From DMER64 sp964600385 (GTDB taxonomy: Bacteria; Bacteroidota; Bacteroidia; Bacteroidales; UBA932): a stretch of 64,000 bases of DNA. A program made the position numbers and the translations under genes. Shown piece by piece: positions 33,195-42,123 of the stretch; position 1 is the first letter of the stretch, and the number at the start of each line of letters is the position of its first letter. Location of the stretch: NCBI GenBank assembly GCA_964600385.1, contig CAZRJC010000002.1, positions 62,001 to 126,000 on the forward strand. The letters are read 5' to 3'. The notes beneath the pieces are model-generated. The model did no database searches and had not been told where the DNA came from. It saw only the letters and a program-made list of their open reading frames with translations.

Positions 33195-35288
33195 ATGGCA
33201 GTTCTGGAGAAGATCAGAGTACAAATGGGTATTTTCATAACCGTACTCATTGCTATTGCTTTATTATCATTTATCATTGACCCCAATACCTTACAATCGG
33301 CTTTGTCCATGTTTTCTTCCAAAAATGACGTGGGAGAAATGAACGGGCAGGATATCACGTATATGGAGTACAGCAAGAAACTGGAAAAATTAACCAACCT
33401 CCAGCAGGCGCTAACGGGAGCCTCATCTCTGGATGAGCAGTCACAGGAAGCCGTAGCACAGGGCACCTGGCAGGCCTTCATGAGGGAACTGGTTTACATG
33501 CCTGCCATGAGTAAAGCCGGTATCGATCTGGGGAACGAGGAGATTTTTGATATGGCACAGGGCCGTGAGATCTCAAACATCCTTTTGAATGATGCCATTT
33601 TCCGTGGAGAAGACGGTTCTTTTGACCGAAGCCGCTTTGCCACGTTTGTGCAGAATGCAGCAACCGATCCCAACGGAGTTGTTGGTCAATACTGGGCTTT
33701 CCTGCAGGAAAATATGGCTGCAGACCGGATTTTTTCCAAATATTCATCTCTCCTGCAGAAGAGTAATATAGTTACTCCTGTAGAACTGCGCCGGAATATG
33801 GAAGAAAACAACCTGACCGCTAACGTACGTTTTGTACTGGTTCCTGTATCATTTGCCCGTGACTCGTCAATTACCATTTCTGAACAGGAGATAGAAAAAT
33901 ATTATCAGGATCACAAGCATCTTTACAAACAGGCCGCCACTCGTGATATTGAATACGTTGTGTTCCCAATTGAGCCTTCTCTGAAAGACCTTAACGATGC
34001 CCAGGCCGATATAGAAAAAGTATACAACGAATTTACAACTACTGACAATCTGCGCCAGTTCCTGGCACGCAACTCAGATAAAGCGCTGGATACTTACTAT
34101 TACAAACCGGGTGAACTGACATCCGTATCTGCCGTTCTGGACAGCTTTGCCTTTAATGCTACCATAAAGGATATACTCCCGGTATATAAAGACGGGAACC
34201 TGTTTCGTGCCGCCCGTATTGCCTCAATAAAGCAATTGCCCGATTCTGTATATGTAAATCATATTCTTATTCAGCGTACTTCCATGGCAGAAGCCAATAA
34301 AGTGGCCGACAGTCTGTTGAATGTACTTTCTGCAGCTCCTCAGCGTTTTGTGGAACTTGCCATAGAATTCTCTGCAGACAAAAATCCGAATTTAGGCCCC
34401 GGAGAGATCGGTTGGTTTGTTCAGAATGCCTTTATCCCCGGAATGGAATCCGCTTTTGAAGCTCCGCTTGATAAACCGTACCTGGTTGAAACTCAATATG
34501 GCGTCCATATAGCAAAAGTAACAAAGCGCAGCCAGCTGCAGAAAAAAGTACAGCTCGCCGTTCTTGTTAAAGAAGCAGTTGCAGGTAAAGAAACCTACCA
34601 GACTATTTACTCACAGGCCAACACACTCGCAACAGGAAGCAAGGATATACAGATTTTCAACGAATTGGCCACTTCAAATAACTGGCATCCGGTTCCTGCC
34701 ACGGGCATTGCCCAATCGGCTAAAACGGTTTCCGGGTACGAGAACATGCGCGAACTGGTTCGATGGGCTTTCGAAGCCGAACAAGGCGATGTATCCCAGG
34801 TTATCTCGGTGGACAATAAATATTTCTTTGTGGCAGCCGTTTCCGGAATACATGAAGAAGGCATACCCACAATGGCAGAAAAGCGTGCCGAGATTGAGTC
34901 CCTTATTACCATTGAGAAGAAAATGGATAAGATTTACAATCAGGTAAAGGAAGAATTGACAGCATACAGCTCGCTTGATACATGGGCCGAAGCTACGCAG
35001 AAGACCATTTCTACACAGAACGGCCTCGCTTTTGCCTCATCCCAACAGACCGATCCTAAATTTGCAGGTGCCGTTACCGGAGCTCAGGAAAATACCCTTT
35101 GCGGTCCTGTAAAAGGCGAAATAGGAGTTTACGTGTTCCAGATAGATGAACGGGTAGATGGCGCATATTACACAGAACAGGATGCCAAACAATTGGCTGC
35201 GTATATGTCAAATATACAGGTTCAAATGGTTCCTTCTGTACTCCAGGAGAATGCCGCGGTTAAGGATAATCGTGCCAAGTTCTTTTAA
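33195..35288 (+). CDS. SurA/PpiD-like peptidylprolyl isomerase
   Basis: This 697-residue periplasmic chaperone is anchored by one N-terminal membrane helix (about residues 10-30, IFITVLIAIALLSFIIDP). A SurA-N-like helical domain follows (residues 35-230). One parvulin domain lies at about residues 350-450, with VNHILIQRTSM, NLGPGEIGWF and ETQYGVHIAKV. The rest is helical, with a less clear second parvulin-like region. Length and layout are those of PpiD or Bacteroidales SurA-N-domain proteins, which help fold outer membrane proteins. The gene closes the run starting at ruvB and converges on ychF with a 9-base gap. Confidence 0.85.
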   Translation: MAVLEKIRVQMGIFITVLIAIALLSFIIDPNTLQSALSMFSSKNDVGEMNGQDITYMEYSKKLEKLTNLQQALTGASSLDEQSQEAVAQGTWQAFMRELVYMPAMSKAGIDLGNEEIFDMAQGREISNILLNDAIFRGEDGSFDRSRFATFVQNAATDPNGVVGQYWAFLQENMAADRIFSKYSSLLQKSNIVTPVELRRNMEENNLTANVRFVLVPVSFARDSSITISEQEIEKYYQDHKHLYKQAATRDIEYVVFPIEPSLKDLNDAQADIEKVYNEFTTTDNLRQFLARNSDKALDTYYYKPGELTSVSAVLDSFAFNATIKDILPVYKDGNLFRAARIASIKQLPDSVYVNHILIQRTSMAEANKVADSLLNVLSAAPQRFVELAIEFSADKNPNLGPGEIGWFVQNAFIPGMESAFEAPLDKPYLVETQYGVHIAKVTKRSQLQKKVQLAVLVKEAVAGKETYQTIYSQANTLATGSKDIQIFNELATSNNWHPVPATGIAQSAKTVSGYENMRELVRWAFEAEQGDVSQVISVDNKYFFVAAVSGIHEEGIPTMAEKRAEIESLITIEKKMDKIYNQVKEELTAYSSLDTWAEATQKTISTQNGLAFASSQQTDPKFAGAVTGAQENTLCGPVKGEIGVYVFQIDERVDGAYYTEQDAKQLAAYMSNIQVQMVPSVLQENAAVKDNRAKFF

Positions 35289-35297
35289 CGAATAGGA

Positions 35298-36401
35298 TCA
35301 CCTGCTGAAAAGGAAGTGCATGATATCGCCGTCCCGGACGACGTACTCTTTTCCTTCGATGGCCATTTTACCGGCTTCGCGGCAGGCAGATTCCGACCCG
35401 TAAAAAATATAATCATTGTATTTAATGACTTCAGCACGGATGAAACCGTGTTCAAAGTCTGAATGAATAAGCCCTGCAGCCTGCGGGGCTTTTGTTCCTT
35501 TTATATAGGTCCAGGCTTTTACTTCCATAGGGCCGGCAGTAAAATAGGTCTCAAGACTCAAAAGCCGGAAAGCGGCTTTGATGAGCCTCGACACGCCCGA
35601 TTCTTCCAGACCGAGTTCTTCCAGAAACAGCTCGCGTTCTTCGTAACTTTCCAACTCGGCGATTTCTGATTCAATTTTACCGGCAACAATCAGAAATGAA
35701 GCACCTTCGCTTTGCAACTTCTCTGCTATGCGTCCGGTGTGGATATTTCCGTTGAGGGCCGCACCTTCTTCTACATTACATACATACAGTACCGGTTTAT
35801 TTGTTAGAAGGAACAACTCCCTGGCCATCTTTTCTTCTTCTACGTTATTCAATGTCACACAACGGGCGTTTAGTCCCTGTCGCAGGATGTCGCGGTAACG
35901 TATTAGCAGATCAAGAAATTTGCGGGCACTTTTATCACCTCCCGTGGTAGCCTGCTTCTGTACTTTCCCAATGCGATTTTCTACGGTTTCGAGGTCTTTA
36001 AGCTGCAATTCGGTATCTATGATCTCCTTATCTCTTATAGGATCTACAGATCCGTCCACATGTACCACGTTGGGATCGTCAAAACAACGCAAAACATGCA
36101 GGATGGCATCGGTTTCACGGATGTTGGCCAGGAATTGATTGCCCAGCCCCTCGCCTTTACTGGCTCCTTTTACGAGTCCGGCTATATCCACGATTTCGAC
36201 TGTTGCCGGAACAATTCTTCCGGGATGAACCAAAGCAGCCAGTGATTCCAGCCTGGGGTCCGGGACCTGTGTGGACCCGATATTGGGTTCAATGGTACAG
36301 AACGGGAAATTAGCCGCCTGAGCCTTGCCTGAGCTGATACAATTGAATAAAGTGGATTTTCCCACGTTCGGAAGGCCTACAATGCCACATCTTAATGCCA
36401 T
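35298..36401 (-). CDS. ychF: Ribosome-binding ATPase YchF
   Basis: This 367-residue Obg-family P-loop protein is universally conserved. G1 is GLPNVGKSTLFN and G3 is DIAGLVKGASKGEGLGNQFL. The G4 position reads NVEE instead of NKxD, the family hallmark that favours ATP over GTP. The C-terminal TGS domain has FTAGPMEVKAWTYIKGTKAP and ends with VVRDGDIMHFLF. YchF binds ribosomes and affects stress responses. A TAGTTTTG box lies upstream at 36427-36434. Confident. Confidence 0.96.
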   Translation of the reverse strand: MALRCGIVGLPNVGKSTLFNCISSGKAQAANFPFCTIEPNIGSTQVPDPRLESLAALVHPGRIVPATVEIVDIAGLVKGASKGEGLGNQFLANIRETDAILHVLRCFDDPNVVHVDGSVDPIRDKEIIDTELQLKDLETVENRIGKVQKQATTGGDKSARKFLDLLIRYRDILRQGLNARCVTLNNVEEEKMARELFLLTNKPVLYVCNVEEGAALNGNIHTGRIAEKLQSEGASFLIVAGKIESEIAELESYEERELFLEELGLEESGVSRLIKAAFRLLSLETYFTAGPMEVKAWTYIKGTKAPQAAGLIHSDFEHGFIRAEVIKYNDYIFYGSESACREAGKMAIEGKEYVVRDGDIMHFLFSR

Positions 36402-36426
36402 AAATTGTCTTTTTAACCAGAAGACG

Positions 36427-36434
36427 CAAAACTA
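36427..36434 (-). promoter_or_regulatory. -7 promoter box of ychF
   Basis: The minus strand reads TAGTTTTG, 25 bases before the ychF ATG. On the other strand, an imperfect box TATCTTGG at 36478-36485 may serve the nuclease gene starting at 36490. Confidence 0.4.
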
Positions 36435-36489
36435 CTAACTTTTTACGAATTGACTGAATATTATAGTCAAACATACGTATCTTGGGCCC

Positions 36490-37461
36490 ATGACAAAGTG
36501 GATCTTATTTATTGTAGTATTCTGGAATGTAGAGAATTATTTTGATGTTTACCTCAATAAAAACGGTTCGGACCGGGATTTTACCCCAAAGGGTACCTAT
36601 GTGTGGACAAAGGAAAAATTTATCAGGAAAAGGAACGCCCTTGTTAAAACAATTTTAGCATTAGGGATGCGCGATAGTACAGGCAGGTGGGAGTATCCGT
36701 CTGTCATAGGACTGGCCGAGGTGGAAAACCGGTTTGTTCTTGAACAGTTGTTGGACGATACCCCCCTTACTCCGCTGGACTATGGGATTATACATAAAGA
36801 TTCTCCTGACGGAAGAGGCATTGACGTAGCCCTGCTTTATCGGAAAGAACGATTTGAACCTTCAGAAAGAAGGTTTATTCCCCTGAGAAAATCCGATTCC
36901 ACAGTGGCGGATACCCGGGAGATTCTCTATGTAAAAGGAGTGGCAGATGGGAAAGACACCCTACACTTTTTTGTTAATCACTGGCCTTCCAGAAGAGGGG
37001 GAGCTGCCGCAGAATCCATGCGAAAAAATGCAGCACTGCTGGTGGGGAACATAGTGGATAGTCTGTGCCGGATTAATCCGGCAGCCAGGGTAATTGTAAT
37101 GGGCGATTTCAATGACCCGCCCGACTCCCGTTCCGTTTCCCTGCTATGCCGTCACAGCCTGACTAACGTTTCTGAAGGTTATTCCTACAAATACAGGGGC
37201 CGATGGTCATGTTTTGATCAGTTATTGGTTTCCCCGTCCATGATACCCCGAATTCATGTTTCCGGCCCCGCGAATTTTCCTTTTCTTATGGAAAAAGACG
37301 AAGCACATTTGGGGATGAAGCCAAAAAGAACCTATTCGGGTCCCCGGTACTTAGGCGGAATCAGCGACCACCTGCCGGTAAGCCTAAAAATTATTACCTT
37401 TGTTTCTTATGGCCGCACAAATAGTCAAGACACCTCTAATGGACCAGTATTTCGCCATTAA
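36490..37461 (+). CDS. Endonuclease/exonuclease/phosphatase family protein
   Basis: This 323-residue EEP-fold protein has the core motifs FWNVENYFD (residues 11-19), GLAEVENR with the metal-binding Glu, VMGDFNDPP and the C-terminal GGISDHLPV with the catalytic His. NHWPSRRGG is also typical of the Bacteroidales group. The N-terminus MTKWILFIVV is hydrophobic but too short for a normal signal peptide, so export is unclear. Members cut nucleic acids or phosphoesters, and the substrate here is unknown. Its last 53 bases overlap mutS, and the mutS promoter box lies in this gene. Confidence 0.85.
   Translation: MTKWILFIVVFWNVENYFDVYLNKNGSDRDFTPKGTYVWTKEKFIRKRNALVKTILALGMRDSTGRWEYPSVIGLAEVENRFVLEQLLDDTPLTPLDYGIIHKDSPDGRGIDVALLYRKERFEPSERRFIPLRKSDSTVADTREILYVKGVADGKDTLHFFVNHWPSRRGGAAAESMRKNAALLVGNIVDSLCRINPAARVIVMGDFNDPPDSRSVSLLCRHSLTNVSEGYSYKYRGRWSCFDQLLVSPSMIPRIHVSGPANFPFLMEKDEAHLGMKPKRTYSGPRYLGGISDHLPVSLKIITFVSYGRTNSQDTSNGPVFRH
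37395..37402 (+). promoter_or_regulatory. -7 promoter box of mutS (inside nuclease gene)
   Basis: TACCTTTG, only 6 bases before the mutS ATG at 37409. It excludes the in-frame ATG at 37400, which overlaps the box, and suggests a leaderless or nearly leaderless mRNA. Confidence 0.5.
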
Positions 37462-40018
37462 GGCAGAATACCCCTCTGCTCTGCTTCTGTTCAGGGTGGG
37501 GGATTTCTATGAAACATTCGGGGAAGACGCCATAAAAGCATCCAAGGCGTTGGGCATTGTGCTCACCAAACGGGCCAACGGATCTGCCTCGTCTGTGGAA
37601 CTTGCCGGATTTCCGCATCATGCGCTGGAAACCTATTTGCCAAAACTGGTCAGGGCCGGTTACAAAGTGGCCGTTTGCGATCAGCTTGAAGATCCTAAAT
37701 TCGCAAAGAAAATTGTAAAGAGAGGTATCACAGAAGTTGTAACACCCGGGCTCTCTTATAATCCGCAATTGCTCGAGGCTTCTGAACATAATTTCCTGGC
37801 ATCCCTATATTCGGAAGGAGAGGAAAACACACTCAGAACCGGTATTGCTTTTCTGGATATTTCAACCGGGACAGTGCATATTGCAGAGGGTACGATGCCC
37901 TACATAGAAAGCCTTCTTTCTCAATATGCGCCCAAAGAACTTCTTGTACAAAAAGGTAAGGAGAAAAGCTGGAAAGCGAGAGAAGCGGGAAGCCTTTGTA
38001 TCTCAAGCATAGATGACTGGGCCTTCGTGTATGCTGCCGCTGATGAGAAGGTGAGAACGCATTTTGGGGTGGAAAGCCTTAAGGGTTTTGGCGCGGAACA
38101 GTTACCCCTTGCCATTTCGGCCGTAGGAGCCGCACTGTTTTACCTGGAGCTCACCCAGCACGGGCAGTACAGTCATCTCTGCTCCATTCAGCGGATAGAC
38201 CGTGATCAGTTCATGTGGCTGGACAAATTCAGCATAAGGAATCTGGAATTGTTCCCGGCCCGGGATAACAAAGAAAAAGGAACTACTCTCATTGAGGTCA
38301 TAGACAAGACAAAGACACCCATGGGGGCCAGACTGCTACGCCAGTGGCTTGTCATGCCCCTGCGGGCGAAACAAGACATAGAGGATCGTCACAATGTGGT
38401 CACCTGTCTGCTGGCGAATCGTGGTATTTCGGGTAAAATACAGGACCTTCTTTCCGGTGTCGGCGACATGGAAAGGCTTGTATCGCGTGCTGCCGCCGGG
38501 CGGATCACTCCGCGGGAGGCCGGGCAGTTGAAAACAGGCCTTGTCCAGGCATCACGTATTGGTGCCCTGGTAATGAACACACCGGAACTGGAACCGCTTA
38601 ACGAAGTTATTTCCAGGTTGAACGATTGCAGTGACCTGGTGTCGTTCATAGACAGGATGCTTGTAAGGGATCTGCCCAATGCCGTGGGAAAAGGTGAAGT
38701 AATAGCAGCCGGCAACAACAGTGAACTGGATCAGTTGCGCTACATTGTCACCCATAATAAAGAATACCTGCAGGAATTGCAGCAAAAGGCGGCAGAAGAG
38801 ACGGGCATTTCGTCGCTGAAGATCAGCTACAATAATGTTTTCGGCTATTACATTGAAGTGCGGAATACACACAAAGATAAAGTGCCGCAGCAATGGATCC
38901 GGAAGCAAACCCTTGTGAATGCCGAGCGATATATTACCGCCGAACTAAAATCATATGAAGAAAAAATCCTGGGGGCCGAAGAACGGATCCTTTCCATTGA
39001 ACAGGAAGAATTCAGCAGGGTAGTGGGAGCTATTCAGGAGCAGATACGTGCTATTCAGCAGAATGCGGCCATCCTGGCCAAAACGGACTGTCTGCTTGGT
39101 TTTGCCACGCTGGCCAGGGAACAGAAATACGTAAGGCCCGCCATGACGGAAAGCGATATCATTGATATCAGCCAGGGACGTCATCCTGTGCTCGAGACGC
39201 TTATGCCCCCGGGCGAGGCTTATGTCCCAAACGATGTACACCTGGATAACTCCGCTCAGCAGATTATTATCCTCACTGGGCCCAATATGGCCGGTAAATC
39301 GGCGCTTCTCAGGCAAACCGGACTCATTGTCCTGCTGGCCCAGATCGGTTCGTTTGTGCCCGCAAAAGAGGCCTCCATTGGCATTGTAGACAAATTGTTC
39401 ACCAGGGTGGGGGCCTCGGACAATATTGCCAGGGGAGAGTCCACGTTTATGGTCGAAATGCTTGAATCGGCAGCCATCCTCAACAATGTTACCGACAGAT
39501 CGCTGGTACTTTTCGACGAAATTGGCCGCGGGACCAGTACATACGACGGGATTTCCATTGCGTGGGCCATTGCCGAATACCTTCACGAAAAACCCGGAGC
39601 AAAGGCAAAAACCCTTTTCGCCACGCATTACCACGAGCTCAACCAGATGGCCGATCAGTATGCCAGGATTAAAAATTTTCATATAGCCGTCAAGGAACGG
39701 GGCCAAAAGGTCTTATTTTTGCGGAAGATGATATCCGGCGGGGTGGAGCACAGTTTTGGGATACACGTGGCCGGAATGGCCGGAATGCCTCGCAGGGTTC
39801 TTCTTACGGCAGAGGAAATCCTCAGGAAGATGGAAGCTGAAAAACAAACCCCTCCCTCGCCCGAGCATCCCCGGCAACTGTCCTTCTTCCAATTGGAAGA
39901 TCCGCTGCTGCAAGCCTTGAAAAGAGATATCGAAGCCATTGACCTGAATACAATCACTCCTCTCGAAGCTTTCGATTCGCTCAGAGAGTTAAAAAGAAAA
40001 ATAGGACAAAAAGAATGA
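37409..40018 (+). CDS. mutS: DNA mismatch repair protein MutS
   Basis: This 869-residue mismatch recognition ATPase starts at ATG 37409 (MAAQIVKTPLMDQYFAIK). The mismatch-reading Phe-x-Glu motif is in LLLFRVGDFYETFGEDA. The connector, lever and clamp domains follow. The ATPase domain has Walker A GPNMAGKSALLRQ, SRV-type switch STFMVEMLE, Walker B LVLFDEIGRGTSTYDG and the helix-turn-helix dimer contact near the C-terminus. Length matches MutS of the MutS1 type. The gene overlaps the nuclease gene by 53 bases and the ABC permease gene by 4 bases. Confident. Confidence 0.97.
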   Translation: MAAQIVKTPLMDQYFAIKAEYPSALLLFRVGDFYETFGEDAIKASKALGIVLTKRANGSASSVELAGFPHHALETYLPKLVRAGYKVAVCDQLEDPKFAKKIVKRGITEVVTPGLSYNPQLLEASEHNFLASLYSEGEENTLRTGIAFLDISTGTVHIAEGTMPYIESLLSQYAPKELLVQKGKEKSWKAREAGSLCISSIDDWAFVYAAADEKVRTHFGVESLKGFGAEQLPLAISAVGAALFYLELTQHGQYSHLCSIQRIDRDQFMWLDKFSIRNLELFPARDNKEKGTTLIEVIDKTKTPMGARLLRQWLVMPLRAKQDIEDRHNVVTCLLANRGISGKIQDLLSGVGDMERLVSRAAAGRITPREAGQLKTGLVQASRIGALVMNTPELEPLNEVISRLNDCSDLVSFIDRMLVRDLPNAVGKGEVIAAGNNSELDQLRYIVTHNKEYLQELQQKAAEETGISSLKISYNNVFGYYIEVRNTHKDKVPQQWIRKQTLVNAERYITAELKSYEEKILGAEERILSIEQEEFSRVVGAIQEQIRAIQQNAAILAKTDCLLGFATLAREQKYVRPAMTESDIIDISQGRHPVLETLMPPGEAYVPNDVHLDNSAQQIIILTGPNMAGKSALLRQTGLIVLLAQIGSFVPAKEASIGIVDKLFTRVGASDNIARGESTFMVEMLESAAILNNVTDRSLVLFDEIGRGTSTYDGISIAWAIAEYLHEKPGAKAKTLFATHYHELNQMADQYARIKNFHIAVKERGQKVLFLRKMISGGVEHSFGIHVAGMAGMPRRVLLTAEEILRKMEAEKQTPPSPEHPRQLSFFQLEDPLLQALKRDIEAIDLNTITPLEAFDSLRELKRKIGQKE

Positions 40019-41289
40019 AAAAATTTATCAGGAACATCAATATATTTTTCAAACTCCTGGGTGAGAGTTTCAGTTTTGCGTACGATTCCGTAATGGGAGA
40101 CAAATTCAGGGCATTCCTTTCCCTGCTGGGTGTGACCATTGGAATTTTCTCCATAGTGGCCGTTTTTACAGCCATAGACGGTCTGGAGAAGAATGTGCGG
40201 AACATGTTCTCGGCACTTGGAACAGACGTGGTATACATAGACAAGATATCGTGGGAGGCGGCTGCTTCCGGAGAAGGATTCAAATGGTGGGAATTTCGTG
40301 AAAGGCCTAACAATACTTACGAAGAGTTCCTTTTCCTGCAGGACAATTGCACGCTGGCAGATAAAATTGCTCTTTCAGCCGTAACGACGTCAAACGTCAA
40401 ACAGAGCAGGAATACCATTTCGGGTGCACGGGTATACGGAATTACCTATTACTGGAACCAGATATCTTCCTTTGATATTGACAAGGGCCGTTATTTTACG
40501 GTGCACGAAGCATCGGACAATGCGGCAATGGCCATTATCGGGCAGAATGTAGCAGACGAACTGTTTCCCGGAACCGAGGCCATTAACAAAACCATAAAAG
40601 TGGGCGGCTTTACCACTCAGGTTATTGGTGTGATCAAGAAGAAAGGAGAATCAATGTTCGATCCGGTCAGCTATGACGATGCAGTGATCGTGCCCCTGCC
40701 TTTTATCCGTAATATGCTTGATCTGCGCCGGGTTTCCCCCAGTATAGTAGTACACAAGGATCCCGCGGCAGATGAAGAAGAATTCATGGCTCAGCTAAGG
40801 ATGACCATGCGAAGTGTACGGAGGCTGAAACCAATTCAAAATGATAATTTTGCCCTGAACAAAATGTCTTTTCTTGACGATGCCTTGTCTGAACTGTTTA
40901 ATGTTATTGGCTTGGCAGGTTGGGTCATAGGCGGTTTTTCCATTTTGATCGGGGCTTTTGGCGTGGCAAATATCATGTTTGTTTCTGTCAAGGAAAGAAC
41001 ACACATCATAGGTATAGAAAAGGCTATGGGAGCCAAAAGCGTGTTTGTGCTGTCTCAGTTCCTTTTTGAATCGGCCCTGCTGGCGATGGCAGGAGGGATC
41101 ATAGGAATCCTTATTGTATGGGGACTTACGATCTTTGTGACCAATCAGTATGACTTTACGCTGCACATGACTCTTGGCAATGTTATAAAGGGAGTCCTCA
41201 TATCCGGACTGGTAGGAATTGTTGCCGGTTTCATCCCGTCTTTACAGGCGGCACGGATGAACCCTGTAGATGCTATGAATCAGCATTGA
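40015..41289 (+). CDS. MacB-like ABC transporter permease
   Basis: This 424-residue permease belongs to the MacB/FtsX type. It has one N-terminal membrane helix (LSLLGVTIGIFSIVAVFTAI) and a large periplasmic domain (about residues 70-290). Three C-terminal helices follow, with AGWVIGGFSILIGAFGVANI and the ERTHIIGIEKAMGAK coupling stretch, ending AARMNPVDAMN. It probably pairs with an ATPase of the LolD/MacB kind; none is adjacent, but LolD is encoded at 62065. The role could be lipoprotein or small-molecule export. Its start overlaps mutS by 4 bases. Its 3' end overlaps ksgA by 17 bases in convergent orientation. Confidence 0.84.
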   Translation: MKKFIRNINIFFKLLGESFSFAYDSVMGDKFRAFLSLLGVTIGIFSIVAVFTAIDGLEKNVRNMFSALGTDVVYIDKISWEAAASGEGFKWWEFRERPNNTYEEFLFLQDNCTLADKIALSAVTTSNVKQSRNTISGARVYGITYYWNQISSFDIDKGRYFTVHEASDNAAMAIIGQNVADELFPGTEAINKTIKVGGFTTQVIGVIKKKGESMFDPVSYDDAVIVPLPFIRNMLDLRRVSPSIVVHKDPAADEEEFMAQLRMTMRSVRRLKPIQNDNFALNKMSFLDDALSELFNVIGLAGWVIGGFSILIGAFGVANIMFVSVKERTHIIGIEKAMGAKSVFVLSQFLFESALLAMAGGIIGILIVWGLTIFVTNQYDFTLHMTLGNVIKGVLISGLVGIVAGFIPSLQAARMNPVDAMNQH

Positions 41290-42073
41290 GTACTTTTGCT
41301 ACTTCTTGTGTGAGTTCTATGAACTCTTCCACGTCCAGTTGTTCCGGTCGCAGATCCAGAATAATATAATCCGGCACTCTTTTCCCGTTAAGCAACGGCT
41401 TAAGGCTGTTCCGGATTGTTTTACGACGTTGATTGAATGTGGTTTTCACGACTTTAACAAACAAATCCCAGGGACAATCCAGCTCCATGCGCCCGTTCCG
41501 GGTGAGTCTGATTACTCCCGAATGCACCTTGGGCGGAGGAAGAAACGCGCCGGGAGGTACTGTAAAAAGGTATTCTGTCCGGTACCAGGTCTGGAGCAGA
41601 ACGCTCAGGATTCCATAAGTTTTCGATCCCGACGGGGCGCACAGGCGTTCGGCCACCTCTTTCTGGACCATGCCCACAACCTCGGGTATCAGATCTCTGT
41701 ATTCAAGTACTTTAAAAAAAATTTGAGACGAGATATTATACGGGAAATTGCCTATCAGGTAAAATGGCCCCCCCAGTCTGCCACAGTCCATTTTTAAAAA
41801 ATCCTGGTGAAAAAGATGGTCTCCCAGGGAGGGGTAATGCCTGTTGAGGTAAGTAACAGATTCGGAATCGAGCTCTACCGCCCGGTAATCAATATGAGGG
41901 TATTCAATCAGCAGACGGGTGAGCACCCCGGTCCCGGGGCCCACTTCCAGTACCGGAATCTTCTCTCCCGGTGGAAAATTTTGTATCACGGTCAGACTGT
42001 CCACAATCCGCCGGGCTATATCCGCGTCTTTTAGAAAATGTTGACCCAATGACTTTTTTGCACGTACTTCCAT
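41273..42073 (-). CDS. ksgA: 16S rRNA dimethyladenosine transferase KsgA (RsmA)
   Basis: This 266-residue SAM enzyme dimethylates A1518 and A1519 of 16S rRNA. Starting at ATG 42073 it reads MEVRAKKSLGQHFLKDADIA. An upstream in-frame start at 42139 lies beyond the promoter and is rejected. The SAM motif is LEVGPGTGVLTRLL. The catalytic NLPY-type motif reads NFPYNIS. The C-terminal domain ends ELTQEVAKVLN. A TACCTTTG box lies only 4 bases before the start codon. The 3' end overlaps the ABC permease by 17 bases. Confident. Confidence 0.95.
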   Translation of the reverse strand: MEVRAKKSLGQHFLKDADIARRIVDSLTVIQNFPPGEKIPVLEVGPGTGVLTRLLIEYPHIDYRAVELDSESVTYLNRHYPSLGDHLFHQDFLKMDCGRLGGPFYLIGNFPYNISSQIFFKVLEYRDLIPEVVGMVQKEVAERLCAPSGSKTYGILSVLLQTWYRTEYLFTVPPGAFLPPPKVHSGVIRLTRNGRMELDCPWDLFVKVVKTTFNQRRKTIRNSLKPLLNGKRVPDYIILDLRPEQLDVEEFIELTQEVAKVLNADS

Positions 42074-42077
42074 TACG

Positions 42078-42085
42078 CAAAGGTA
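42078..42085 (-). promoter_or_regulatory. -7 promoter box directly before ksgA
   Basis: The minus strand reads TACCTTTG, then CGTA, then the ksgA ATG at 42073. The 4-base gap predicts a leaderless mRNA and fixes the start. Confidence 0.5.
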
Positions 42086-42123
42086 TAGTTTTTTAACTTT
42101 ACACTTCGCTAAAACAATTCTCA

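Noticed and set aside
38951..39706. Long open frame (251 codons) on the minus strand inside mutS
   Set aside because: It is antisense to the conserved MutS ATPase region and has no family resemblance.
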